A stretch of DNA of 64,000 nucleotides, taken from positions 21,115,519-21,179,518 of the forward strand of contig NC_051453.1 of NCBI RefSeq assembly GCF_001649575.2, given 5' to 3'. Both the position numbers and the translations under genes were made by a program. Shown here piece after piece: positions 1 through 10,300 of this stretch. Position 1 is the first letter of the stretch; every line of letters starts with the position of its first letter. The notes under the pieces were generated by a model. The model did not search any database and had not been told where the DNA came from. It saw only the letters and a program-made list of their open reading frames with translations. The DNA comes from Kryptolebias marmoratus (lineage: Eukaryota > Chordata > Actinopteri > Cyprinodontiformes > Rivulidae).

Positions 1-45
1 TAAGAACGCAAAGAATCGTAATAATAAGAAACATAGCAGATCCAA

Positions 46-331
46 TAGGCCTTCGCAGCGCTGTCGCTGCTCGGGCCTAATAAGAATTCCACGAAATACA
101 ATAGGCCTTCGCAGTGCTGTCGCTGCTCGGGCCTAATAATAAGAAAAAGAATAATAAGAATTCCACGAAATACAATAGGCCTTCGCAGCGCTGTCGCTGC
201 TCGGGCCTAAAAAGAATAATAAGAATTCCACTAAATACAATAGGCCTTCGCAGCGCTGTCGCTGCTCGGGCCTAATAATAAACAGTAGAGATACAATAGG
301 CCTTCGCAGCCGCTGTCGCTGCTCGGGCCTA
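46..331. repeat. Five-copy array of a hairpin-forming 34-bp unit
   Basis: Five near-identical units lie at 46-79, 102-135, 176-209, 241-274 and 297-331; the last has one extra C. They start 56, 74, 65 and 56 bp apart and are separated by AT-rich spacers related to 'aagaattccacgaaataca'. Each unit begins TAGGCC and ends GGCCTA, and the inner halves GCAGCG and CGCTGC are also complementary around a CTGT loop. Each unit can therefore fold into a two-part stem with a 3-nt internal mismatch. The units are GC-rich in AT-rich surroundings. Apparent reading frames across them are artefacts of the repetition. I do not recognise a named family. Confidence 0.85.
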
Positions 332-469
332 ATAAATGCCATTACAGTTCTTGCAATTGCTTTCAAATTTGGGTTTGAAAAGCAATTTGTTTCCACAAAT
401 GCCCTTTGTTGAACAGTGAGATGTCAGGAAGCTCCTGTTCAGATCCGTATATTCTCAGGGGTCTCTTCT

Positions 470-1120
470 TAGAAGTTAACTAAAAGCTAAAGTAGCAAAA
501 GCCAAGCTAAGATATAAAAGTAACAAATGCTAACAAAAAGCAACAAGAAATTTACTAAAGACTAACATTAGCAAAAAGCTAGCAAGAATGTAAAAGTAGT
601 AAAATGCTAACTAAATGCCAAAAGTTTCAAAATGCTCACTAAAACCTAAAAATAGCAAAGGTTAGCTTAAAGTTAAATGTATCAACAAGTAAATATAAGC
701 TAAAAGTAGAAAAAAGCTAGCTAAAAGCTAAAACTAGCAAAATGCTTGACAAAAAAAGATTAGCTACAAGTAGCAAATGCTATATAAAGGTAGAAAAATG
801 TTAGTTTAAAGCTAAAGTAACAAAAGGTTTGCAAAAGTGTCAAAGCCTAGCTGGAAGGTAAAAAAGCTAGCTAAAAGCAACAATGTTTTTGAAGAAAATG
901 AAAAGATTTCAGTATATTTCTTTAGAGAAAATATTTGAAAATTAAGTAGAAAAATGACAAAAACCAAAAGTCATAGTACCCATTTCTTGAGTGAGCTGAA
1001 CCTTTTAATATATGAATGACTAAATTAGCACAAAGTATTCAGCTAGATTAGTTAGTCAATTAGATTGCAAGAAAGTACAGAAAAAAAACACAAAAACAAT
1101 AGTGTGAATGCTGACCCAAC
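470..1120 (+). repeat. Rep-C copy 1: degenerate AGCTAAAA/TAGCAAAA repeat element
   Basis: From about 475 to 890 the sequence is a loose tandem of 'agctaaaag' and 'tagcaaaa' words. An AT-rich unique-looking arm follows and ends near 'agtgtgaatgctgac' at about 1100. The same core-plus-arm order recurs at 54420-55720, and inverted at 29880-30840 and 25935-26400. This is therefore a dispersed element with a variable internal minisatellite, not simple low-complexity DNA. In this copy the Maf-like palindrome of the arm is decayed. No coding capacity was seen. Confidence 0.65.
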
Positions 1121-2320
1121 ATATAAAAAACCCTAAATACTACTTCTGCTTGGCTTACATTGCCCCTCCTCTACCACCTGACAGCTCAACTGAGAGGTGA
1201 ATGTCACACTGCTGTAAAGTGGCATTGGGTACTGTGGTACTGGAACACTTTTGAGTAAGAGTATCTGCACACGTTATCGAACCAATACTCAATACTGGAA
1301 TTGGTGCATGCACAGAACAAAACTTTTTCCAGTCAGTTTTGCATTTCTCTTTGTGTGAATATTTGCAGGAAACCTTTGCTGTGACACTTAAGCAAAGGCC
1401 TCAGACCAGATTTCCAGCTGTTCCAGAGGAAAACACAGCAACACAATTGGAAGATGAATCACCCAAGCGTTGATACTGTGGACTCTCTTATCTGTTGACA
1501 GTTTAGTTACCACAAAGCGCAAGAAATGTGTTTTCCAATTCTCTGAGAATTGAGCTTTCTTTGTGCCATCAAACCTATATTAAGGGAAGGAAAATTGCTC
1601 CGTTCACGCTTGATAAGAACAAATGATAGATGTTGTAAACAAGCAGAATGCTTCAATTCTGATGCGAGCCATTGATTTGCCTCAGCAGCCAATTACTATG
1701 TGGGCCGAGGTTATCCGTTCTTTCAATCTACTGGGAGAGATTTTTCCCACCCGTCCATTGTGCTATTTTGTTCCTGAGAATGTTGAATTAGAATGTATTA
1801 TTAACTCTTATTTGAAAGTACAGGTGAAAATAATGAGTCTTGATTCCTCTGGCCCTCCATTAGGGTGCCAGGCAGCACTGAAAGGTGTACGTCTTCATAT
1901 TAAGTGGCTGCTGATTGCAGGAAGTGATACAATGTGCGGCTGCTCGACCACCTTGGAGTCAAGCTATCACGATTAGCCCTTACATCAGTCACATGAACAT
2001 AATGATAATGAACTGATTGCTGACATGGTTAGTATGCACCAGCATGAACTGCACAAAGCACGTAGTCCTTTATCAGGACTGAAAGAGGTTTTTCTCTCTG
2101 TTACAGCAGCTGTGACAGAAACAGTTACAAGGTACTTACTTCTACTAAAGTTTTAGATTTCCATACTGATAATACTGTAATTATTGCCCACTGCCTTGAT
2201 GGACAGACAGTAATGTAATTGTGTGAGTGAGTGTCTATACCTGATTTCTGTTAGCTTTTTAGGATATTTTTTTCTGATACAACCAAAATAATAAAAATTC
2301 AGTGGATTGTAGTTTTCAGG
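1121..2320. other. Unassigned stretch, no confident gene
   Basis: AT-rich sequence with no recognised repeat or TIR. It holds one 117-codon plus-strand frame (1623-1976, separate entry). I see no convincing splice pairs or RNA gene. Confidence 0.4.
1623..1976 (+). CDS. Unrecognised 117-aa open reading frame, doubtful
   Basis: The frame runs from ATG at 1623 to a stop at 1974-1976. The protein begins MIDVVNKQNASILMRAI and has no signal peptide, membrane segment or motif I recognise. In the DNA no Kozak context, splice site or polyadenylation signal ties it to a transcript. The length exceeds the usual chance frames of this AT-rich window, and the composition is protein-like, with mixed hydrophobic and polar residues. 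It could be a remnant of a domesticated or transposon-encoded protein, or chance. No function is proposed. Confidence 0.15.
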   Translation: MIDVVNKQNASILMRAIDLPQQPITMWAEVIRSFNLLGEIFPTRPLCYFVPENVELECIINSYLKVQVKIMSLDSSGPPLGCQAALKGVRLHIKWLLIAGSDTMCGCSTTLESSYHD

Positions 2321-2324
2321 TTAA

Positions 2325-2420
2325 AGGGTAAGTTTAGGGCTACAGTATGAATTGAAGTTAGGGTTTGGGTTAGGCATGTATTGTAATGGTTAGGATTGGA
2401 GTAAAGGTCAGGGTTAAACT
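2325..2420 (+). repeat. Degenerate telomere-like (GGTTAG/AGGGTT) stretch
   Basis: Contains scattered words such as 'gttagggtttgggttagg', 'ggttaggattgg' and 'gtcagggttaaa', which resemble decayed TTAGGG repeats. There is no perfect tandem run, so this is a weak interstitial telomere-like or diverged satellite signal. Confidence 0.35.
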
Positions 2421-2879
2421 ACAGAAATAAATCGAAGTGAATACACAGTGTATTGACATCGATAAGAAGGATAATAAGGATAGAATACAAACTTGTGTGG
2501 GTGTGTGTATATGTGTGTTTGTTTGTCTTTCAAAATATGTCATCTATCACTGGATGCATTTTAACCCTTGGATGCATGAACCACCAATTCCATCACTCTT
2601 CCATGAGGGGTCAAAAATGACCCCAATTAGAATCAATGTGTTTTTGCAATGAATTTAGGAGATGTCTTTAATTTTGGTTAAAGGTGATTATATTTATTAT
2701 ATTTGGGTCAACAAAACACTGATTTTACGTTTAACTTGCTTATTCATAACTTTTTTAAACATTTTTTTTTCACAAGAAATAACATCAAAAATCTGTCTGT
2801 AGACAAAAAAGAGAATAAACATGCATGAGACCAGAACACTGTCCACTCACATGTGCCCACACAAACATCTTTTCTCTGT

Positions 2880-3557
2880 TCACTGTGTGCAGTTGTCACA
2901 AACTATTTGCTTTTGGCTGTTACCATTGCACACTAGGGTACTGCATATCCAACAGCAATTGGTGGCTTTGTAATTTTTGTTTCTTAGATACATCTTCTTC
3001 TGTGCCTCTCTCCTGTTGCTGGTTTGCAACTTTTGTCACTTCACACCGTCCCATTGCTTCAGGAAGATTGGTAGGTTTGGGGTACCTTCCAATCAATTTT
3101 TCATGTGAGGAGTCACAAGCTTCTTTGAGAGCTCTGTGAGGAAATGCTGCAGATCACTATCAGTGATAAACAGCTTCAATGCATCTATTGGAGAGATGGT
3201 GCTAAACCCAGGTGCAGGCCCTGACCGGCTTCTTTGTAAATTGTGGCTTGGCATTTTAGCCAGGGTGGGAGGTCACTCTGCCCAGTAAGAGCCCTTGCGG
3301 TTCATTCTGTTGGACACAATATCCATTTCCTCTTCTGAGGACTCAGAGGACTTCTCAGTGTCTGACTGATCTTGTTCGGCAGGGGCAGGTTGGTTCCCAG
3401 ACAGCCTGACATGTCCAGGTGGACAATAATCTGTATCCTCTACATCTGAGATGTCAGATCCCGAGTCAAGCCCACCGATGGACTCTTCATCCCATCCTTT
3501 CAGGATCATATATCGAGCAAGGTCTTCAGGTATCCTAGCTGGCCTCCAAGTAGCCAT
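2880..3557 (-). pseudogene. piggyBac transposase relic with the catalytic core deleted
   Basis: The frame opens with ATG at 3555-3557 and a typical acidic, Ser/Asp-rich piggyBac N-terminus (for example DSGSDISDVED). It meets an in-frame TGA at 3273-3275 and continues with family-like words (HN-L-R, then ISPIDALKLFI). At about 3150 it passes directly into C-terminal sequence (LSKKLVTPHM). A frame change then leads to a Cys-rich tail (CCWICSTLVCNG, then CDNC) ending at 2880. The central DDD catalytic domain, some 350 codons in full-length relatives, is missing. A stop, at least one frameshift and this deletion make it non-functional. Family assignment rests on motif order and agrees with the TTAA-flanked ends. 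Confidence 0.72.
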
Positions 3558-3851
3558 GATATTCTAGATGAGAAAACATAAAACAGACTGTTTGAATGAC
3601 ACACAAAACTATAAATCAATATTTAGCTTTCTAAGTAAATGTTTGTGCATTTATATGTAAGTAAAGGCACAGTCATGCATTTATGTGCATACACACACCA
3701 ATCAATATTCAATAATCATATAATAGGTTACCTAACAGGTGAGCTTTTGTTACAAGAAATTATGAATACAGCAAGTCTCTACACAACAAATACAGTAATA
3801 TCAGCTGGCTTACTAAGCTAGTGTAATGTTAGCTAGCTTAGTTAGCAGAAA

Positions 3852-3879
3852 TAACTAAGCTAGCTAGCTAGCTTAGTTA
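3852..3879. repeat. 28-bp perfect palindrome
   Basis: The sequence reads identically on both strands from TAACTAAG through repeated CTAG units to CTTAGTTA. It sits in a GCTAGC/TTAGCTAG-rich patch (3810-3900) inside the piggyBac body. It may be a replication-slippage product. No function is evident. Confidence 0.8.
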
Positions 3880-4151
3880 GCTAGCTAACAGAGTACTAGC
3901 ATTACTACTAACATTTTTTTGTAGTTAGCTATCTAGTGTGTACTTTGTTGACCAACATGATACTCTATCTCAGAAAAGTCATGGAGTGTATGCTGCTGTA
4001 TCAAATTGACCTCATGGTGGTGAGACTGCAGGCATCAGATGTGTAAGTGGGACAGAAAATGTATCCTGACAGTCACAGTTGATAAAAGTCAAAGATTCCC
4101 AAAGCAAACCCTTGAGATGCTATAGGAAATGCTTGGAGTCATATTGGACCC

Positions 4152-5262
4152 TGTCGTGAGATGGGGTGACGGAGACGAACCCAGAACGCAGACTCATGTT
4201 TTTCTTAAAAAAGAAACTAATTTATTAAAGTAAAGAATTAACAAAACCAAAAGCTGATGTGGCAGCACACAAATAGGAAACATAAACTAACTTAAAACTA
4301 AGATGGAAACAAAAATATAAACTGAGGCAGGGAGCAGGATCAGGCAAGACGGGAACATGCCCTAGAAACGACAAACAATGAATCAGCAGAGTATGGGAGG
4401 AAATGACCGGGTTTTAACATACTGAGGATAACGAGGTGAGTGGGAACAGGTGAAATGATTTCCAAGTAGGGACGGATGAAGATGGGCGTGGCAGGGAAAC
4501 CGGGAGGGAGACTGAGGAGTGACAAGGCGGGACTTGGCAGGATTCAGAACAGGCGCACACTGACAAAGTTTTAAGATGTTTATTGTCAACGGACCAAGAG
4601 CAGGATCAAAGTCTCTGGACTGGACACTCACGTGACCGCTAGGAAGCGGGACCGGAACCGGTAAGTCCTCCGTGAACCGACGTTCGGGTCTAAACGGGGA
4701 CGTCAAAAAGGGGCTGAGGCGAGAGGGGAAATCCAAGTCCAGACAAGGGGTCGATACCAGTAAGTCCGAAAGCAGAAGCCAAATCCAAAAGGGGCAAATC
4801 CAAGAGGCGAAGTCCAGAGAAACGTAGCGAGGTCGAGTACCAGGAAGCAGAGTCCGATTAGGTGTCCAGAAAGGGGCAGGCAAGAGACGTAAGTCGAGAA
4901 ACAGGCAAGGGTCGTGATCAGGCAAAGTCATGGAGAGTACGCTGGACATCTACTGGCTTGAAGGCTTTCAATAATCTGGCAACGTAAGGCTGGGAGCTGT
5001 GAGTATATATGCAGTTTTGAACAGGTGAAACAGATGATACTAATTGCGTGGACATGGAAACAGAGGCGTGGCTTGAGACTGGGAGTGGGAAGTTACGTGG
5101 CTGTGGCATGACTAGAGGCAAGAGGCGTGGCAGGAACAGATGAAACTGTGACAGAGGAGGAGTAAATGAAACATGAACACAAGACAAGACAGGATCCAAA
5201 ACAAAAACACACAAAACCAGACACCAGAATAAACTAAAACAAAGAAAACCCAAATCCCTACA
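4152..5262 (-). mobile_element. Solo LTR, family A, host of a nested LTR B
   Basis: It begins TGTCGTGAG and ends CCCTACA, with the 5-bp duplication GACCC at 4147-4151 and 5263-5267. The first 360 bp resemble the solo LTR at 18651-19069 ('gaacccagaac' and 'cagactcat', an A-rich stretch, 'gatgggcgtggcag'). Without the nested LTR B and its duplicated 6 bp, the length is about 471 bp, close to the other copy's 419 bp. TG...CA ends, target duplication and no internal region together indicate a solo LTR left by recombination. It lies inside the piggyBac. Orientation is inferred from an AATAAA-type signal on the minus strand of the relatives and is less certain. Confidence 0.75.
4520..5153 (-). mobile_element. 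Solo LTR, family B, nested in LTR A
   Basis: It begins TGACAAGG and ends CTGTGACA, with GAGGAG at 4514-4519 and 5154-5159 as a likely 6-bp target duplication (5 bp is possible because the motif is repetitive). It aligns by eye over its full length with 25289-25929: both begin tgacaaggc, share 'gacaaagttttaag', 'ttcaataatctggca' and 'gaggcgtggcaggaaca', and end in tgaca. On the minus strand 'aataaacatcttaaaac' supplies a polyadenylation signal about 65 bp before the end, as expected for R-U5. Long open frames across it are not genes. Confidence 0.72.
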
Positions 5263-5747
5263 GACCCCGCTTATGAAAAACTGGGGTAGTGACACAGAAA
5301 CTGCAATTTTGTAAAATGTATAAAAAATCTTTTTTAAATTCAAATGGCTTCAAGTCACAAAAATGTTTTATAAGGAATACCTGTAACATGGAAGTGTCAA
5401 AACGTCCATATATTTTGGAAAATAACAACCCTCTGGGTCATTTTTGACCCCGCTTATGCATCTAAGGGTTAATGAAACGCTTCCAAAGTAATCATTGGAT
5501 GTGGTAGTAGCTGAGAACCTTTTCCAACACATTGTTCATGCAACATACATTGCATGACATCTTTGCTTTGAACATTGGCATTAACTGTTGGAGTCAACGC
5601 TGCCTGTCTGTTAGCAAAATATCAAATCAAACTTTATTAATAAAATTCATGTCATGTATAAAGTAACCAGATGTGCTGACCTTTACTCAAAACATAGAAA
5701 AGTATTGGTTTTATCTGCCCATTTATTCATATACAGACCTATCTATC

Positions 5748-6470
5748 CATCCATTCATCCATCTTCTACCACTTAACTGTGGTCGGGTCGCAGAGGCAAC
5801 AAGTCCAGGAGAGAAGCCAGACATCCCTTTCACCAGCAACACTCTCTAGCTCCTCCCAAGAGATTCCATAGTGTTCCCAGGCCAGAGAGGATATATATTC
5901 TCTCCAGTGAGTTATGGGTCTGCCTCGAGGTCTCCTCCCAGTGGGGCATCCATCCATCCATCCATCCATCCATCCATCCATCCATCCATCCATCTTCTTT
6001 CGCTTATCCGGGGACGAATTGCGAGGGTAGCAGCCTAAGTAGGGAGACCCAGACTTCCCTCTCCCCAGCCACTTGGACCAGCTCCTCCGGGGTAATCCCA
6101 AGGCATTCCCAGGCCAGCTGAGAAACATAGTCCCTCCAGCGTGTCCTGGGTCTTCCTCTGGGCCTCCTCCCGGCGGGACGTCACCAGGGAGGTGTCCAGG
6201 AGGCATCCTAACCAAACACCCGAGCCACCTCAGCTGGCTCCTCTCGACGTGGAGGAGCAGAGGCTCTACTCTGAGTCCCTCCTGGATGATCGAGCTTCTC
6301 ACCCTATCTCTAAGGGAGAGCCCACACACCCTGCGAAGAAAACTCACTTCAGCCGCTTGTAATGTGTATATTTTGGGGCATGCCCAAAAAAACTCCAGAT
6401 GGAGGCATCCTGCTCAGATGTCTGAACCACCTAAGCTGACTCCTTTCGATCACACATCTGCAAAAAGCAG
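5748..6470 (-). mobile_element. 3' end of an RTE/Rex3-like LINE (outer copy)
   Basis: Left part 5748-5949, right part about 6375-6470. On the minus strand the text encodes the C-terminus typical of fish Rex3/RTE-type LINEs (word [13 protein letters not shown], with RSQLRWFRH further right) and ends in short GATG repeats. It is broken at 'ggggcat' by a second LINE 3' end. The Rex3-type name rests on the GATG tail and recalled family words. Confidence 0.7.
5950..6362 (-). mobile_element. 5'-truncated RTE/Rex3-like LINE inserted in a related LINE
   Basis: A (CATC)n run at 5947-5993 is the GATG tail of a minus-strand element. It is followed by the conserved 3' region (minus-strand words LSLRDRVRSS, VEPLLL, RSQLRWLG). 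It stops at about 6362 by 5' truncation. The target word GGGGCAT appears at 5943-5949 and 6375-6381, consistent with a target-site duplication of at least 7 bp. The reading frame is broken. Confidence 0.72.
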
Positions 6471-6904
6471 AGACAAAACCCTGACAAACAGTTTGATAAC
6501 AACTAGAACATCCAGACTGCTGGTGCTGGAAAGACCTTGGGGTTTGTGCAGAAAGGTTGTGTCTCACTCTGTTCAAAGATTATTTCCCTTGCAATTGAGT
6601 AAGACAAAAGAGATAAAGCTTGTTAAAACACTTAAATAATTTTCTTATTTGACAATTGCACACAAATAATAATAATCACATTCATTTTTCATATTTCAAA
6701 AGCTTAGTAATCAACTAAACATATCTATTTTCAGCAATGAATCATATTTTTTTCCCATAAGCTTTAGGAAAGCATGTAAACAATCTGTGAATAACTTATT
6801 AGATGTTCACAAGTGAATACACTTGTTCCAAAACAATCTCATTCCCTCAGGTCAGAATGATCTTGTCAGAGTGAGAGTGAAAGATGACACTAGGTCAGAG
6901 ATCA

Positions 6905-7075
6905 TGAAAAGGGGGTAATTATTAATCTATAACTCAGTCAAATTTGCAAATATTGAATAAAACTTGATGTGGTAGTTGAGCGTCATCCCCAGTACACACT
7001 ATTGGCACTAACAGAAATTTTGTTAAAAACTTTGTCATGCAACTCAGTGGGCGACATATACTACTTTAAGGAATG
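6905..7075 (+). repeat. Rep-A copy 2, fragment
   Basis: Contains the monomer words 'tataactcagtcaa', 'gcaaatattga', 'gatgtggtag' and 'gtcatccccagtacacac' in forward order. Both ends are missing. It lies about 110 bp left of the LTR retrotransposon. Confidence 0.6.
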
Positions 7076-7181
7076 TTACTTTTTGATTTAACATCTTAGT
7101 TAGATAACTGGGGATAACAACTTTGAACAAAGGGCTTTGTGTGTCAATAAAAGGGCAAGAACATTCAAACTATAAAGTAGT

Positions 7182-7339
7182 TGTAGTATCAGGCTATCTA
7201 TGGGTAGGAACCTTTGTGTTGTACCGTGTTTGGAAGGGGGACGCTGAATAAAGGAGGACCGGCTAAAATGGAGTTGGCTCGCGTGTGCTTCTGTGCAGCC
7301 TCAAGAGATTAGTAAAGATACATATCGGAGAACAGAACA
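7182..7339 (+). repeat. 5' LTR
   Basis: 158 bp, from TGTAGTATC to GAACAGAACA. AATAAA at 7247-7252 is a likely polyadenylation signal. The left flank GTAGT is the target duplication. Confidence 0.95.
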
Positions 7340-7352
7340 TGGTGTCAGAAGT
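7340..7352 (+). promoter_or_regulatory. Primer-binding site, tRNA-Leu type
   Basis: TGGTGTCAGAAGT starts at the first base after the LTR. It is complementary to the 3' end of vertebrate tRNA-Leu plus CCA (…ACTTCTGACACCA). It does not match the initiator-Met (TGGTAGCAG) type. Confidence 0.82.
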
Positions 7353-7377
7353 ATAGACTACTTAGAAGGAGAAAAAG

Positions 7378-10300
7378 ATGAACCAGTTTCAAGTCGCCCC
7401 ACCAGAAAAGTTCACGTTCAGGGCTGAAGACTGGACGAAATGGATCAAGCGTTTCGAGAGGTTTCGTATCGCGTCTGGTTTGGAGACACAAGCGGACGAA
7501 AACCAAGTAAATACGCTGATCTACACCATGGGGGATGAGGCAGAAGATATACTGGTTTCCCTGCATCTAACTCCGCAAGAAGCGAGTGAGTACGAGACTG
7601 TTAAAGGACGGCTAGATGCTCACTTCGTAGCCCGCCGGAATGTTATATTTGAGCGGGCGAAATTCAATCAGCGCCAACAGGAGACGGGTGAATCCATTGA
7701 CGGCTTTCACACCGCGTTACACTGTTTGGCTGAATACTGTGGATACGGGACTTTACATGATGAAATGGTGCGAGACAGATTCGTCGTGGGTCTGAGAGAT
7801 AAAAGACTGTCAGAACAGCTACAAATGGACGCTGAACTGACGCTAGAGAAGGCGTTAAACAGAGCCCGTCAGAGCGAGCTAGTAAAAAAGCAACAGGAAA
7901 TGCTTCATGCTAACTTCAAGTCAGACATTGTCGGGGCGCAGTTGGACCGCGTTCACGCGAGCGGGAGCGCGCGCTTCAGACAACCGAGGGCGCCGCACAA
8001 ACAAATCGGCACAAAAGAAACGCAGGTTAAACAGGCACAGTGCAGAAGATGTGGCGACACGAAAGGACACAGTATGCAGCAATGCCCTGCTAGAGAAGCA
8101 GCCTGCAATTATTGTGGGAAAAAGGGACATTTTGCAAGGGTCTGTAGGAATAAGAAAATATGTGAAGTGAATGCTGGACTTGCTACAGGAAGCACAGATA
8201 CAGACGTTGATATTGCCTTCCTGGGATCTCTCTCTACAGAAGTTAAAGACAATCCATGGATGACAGACATACTGGTGGACAAACATAAGACTGTATTCAA
8301 AATAGATACAGGAGCTGATGTTACTGCTGTCCCAGAAACATTGTATTCTCAGTACCAATTTGGCAAATTAGATAAACCAAAGAAAATCTTACAGGGACCG
8401 GGAGGCACCGGATTGAAGGTGAAAGGCATGTTTACGGCAACGCTCAGCCACAACAGTGTTTGTACTAAGGAAGACATTTATGTTGTGAAGGATTTATGCG
8501 CATCACTGCTGAGTGGACGTGCTGCAATGGCATTAAAATTGGTTGCCAGAGTAAACCACATAAGTTTGGACTCACTTGATGCTGTGAAGCAGGAGTTCCC
8601 TAAACTTTTTACAGGACTAGGACTGATGGAGGGCGAGTATAACATTGTTCTGTCACCGGATGCACAGCCTTTCTCCCTGTCAACGCCGAGGCGGATATCC
8701 CTCCCCCTACTGCCGAAGGTTAAGGAGGAGCTCAAACGTATGCAGCGGGAAGGAGTCATCTCCAAAGTGGAGGAGCCAACAGACTGGTGTGCACCTATGG
8801 TGGTTGTTCCCAAGAGCTCAGGCAAGGTGAGAATATGCATTGATCTCACAGAACTGAATAAATATGTCATGAGAGAAAAACATCCTCTTCCATCAGTAGA
8901 GCACACGCTCGGACAGCTAGCAGGAGCAAAAGTGTTCTCCAAACTGGATGCCAATGCTGGATTCTGGCAGATTCCACTGTCAAGGGAGTCTTCCCTGCTC
9001 ACCACCTTCATTACACCTTTTGGGCGCTATTGCTACAATCGGCTCTGCTTTGGGATTTCATCAGCACCAGAGCACTTCCAGAAGCGCATGACACGGATTC
9101 TGGAGGGCCTGGATGGAGTCCTTTGTCAGATGGATGATGTCCTCATCTGGGGGACGACACAGCAGGAGCACGATGAAAGACTGAGAAAGGCACTGTTTCG
9201 ACTCCAGGAAGCAAACGTAACACTAAACGACAAATGTGAGTTTTCTAAACGCAGAATAAAGTTCTTGGGACAAATTATTGATGCGTCAGGGGTCAGTCCA
9301 GACCCGGATAAAGTCAATGCTATAAGAGCCATGGAGGAGCCCAGAAATATAAGTGAGGTGAGACGCTTTCTGGGTATGGTGAACCATCTTGGGAAGTTCC
9401 TTCCCCACTTGGCAGAGAAAACCAGACCTTTGAGAGATCTTCTGAAGAAGTCAAACATGTGGTCATGGGGTTCACTGCAGCAACAAGCCTTCAACGCTAT
9501 TAAAACAGATCTGACAACACCACCAGGTCTAGCATTGTATGATCCGAATGCAGAGACACGTGTGTCCGCAGATGCATCATCGTATGGACTCGGTGCAGTC
9601 CTCCTCCAGAAACACACTGATACAGGGTGGAAGCCTGTGGCATATGCATCGCGGTCTCTCAGCGACACGGAGCAGAGGTATGCTCAGATTGAGAAAGAGG
9701 CTCTCGCTTCAACATGGGCCTGCGAGAGATTCGCAGAGTTTCTGATCGGGAAGAGTTTCCACATTGAAACCGATCACAAGCCATTAGTCCCGTTGTTGGG
9801 GTCGAAGAGTCTAAATGAGCTTCCTCCTCGCATACAGCGATTACGAATGCGACTCATGAGATTTTCCTACAGTATCTCCCATGTGGCTGGCAAAAATATC
9901 GCTACAGCTGATGTCTTGTCCAGAGCCCCAATCTTCAGCCAGCCAGGAGGTCCGCAAGAAGAAGAGATCAACTTGTATGTCGACTCAGTCGTTGCATGCT
10001 TACCTGCCACGGAACCACGACTGAGGGAAATCCAAAGACATCAAGACGACGACAACATACTCAAACAGCTGAAAACGTTCTGCGTGGAAGGATGGCCAGA
10101 TAAACACTCTACTGAGAAACGTTTCCAGCCTTATCTGCCATTTTCAGGTGAACTTACTGTTCAAAATGGCCTGCTTCTTTATGGTAGCAGAATAGTGATT
10201 CCAGCTTCTCTCAGACAGGACATTCTAGTGAAACTACATGAGGGTCACTTGGGAATAACTAAATGTAGAGAAAGGGCTAAACATTCAGTGTGGTGGCCGG

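Larger units (their letters stand above)
2571..5472 (-). mobile_element. Internally deleted piggyBac transposon with TTAA target duplication
   Basis: The element body is 2575-5468, flanked by TTAA at 2571-2574 and 5469-5472. The ends are inverted: CCCTTGGATGCATGA on the left, and the complement of the right end reads CCCTTAGATGCATAA. Each end also has a subterminal palindrome made of GGGGTCAAAAATGACCCC (2607-2624; a close match at 5435-5451). TTAA targets and CCC-starting termini are hallmarks of piggyBac. The transposase relic runs on the minus strand near the left end. The body was lengthened later by two LTR insertions (4152-5262). It is inserted in a Rep-A repeat, which dates it as younger than that copy. 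Confidence 0.88.
2450..5640 (+). repeat. Rep-A copy 1, split by a piggyBac element
   Basis: The left part (about 2450-2570) has a GT-rich stretch, then 'aaaatatgtcatc' and 'tcactgg', the Rep-A opening. The right part (5473-5640) resumes in register with 'tgaaacgcttccaaag', 'aatcattggatgt' and 'ctgtctgttagcaaaat'. Removing the piggyBac and one TTAA rejoins the repeat as seen in intact copies such as 28430-28500. Orientation is forward (the 'catgaaccactgg' strand). Confidence 0.7.

Noticed and set aside
46..331. CRISPR-like array
   Set aside because: The repeats are palindromic and regularly recurring, but the spacers are related to each other, the host is a fish, and no cas genes exist.
133..396. 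87-codon minus-strand frame
   Set aside because: Translation of the hairpin repeat; the protein is itself repetitive.
2325..2420. True interstitial telomere
   Set aside because: No perfect TTAGGG tandem; only degenerate words.
4383..5343. 188- and 141-codon minus-strand frames
   Set aside because: They lie across solo LTRs A and B and cross their borders.
5766..6639. 193- and 188-codon frames on both strands
   Set aside because: LINE 3' sequence and its complement, joined through the CATC microsatellite.
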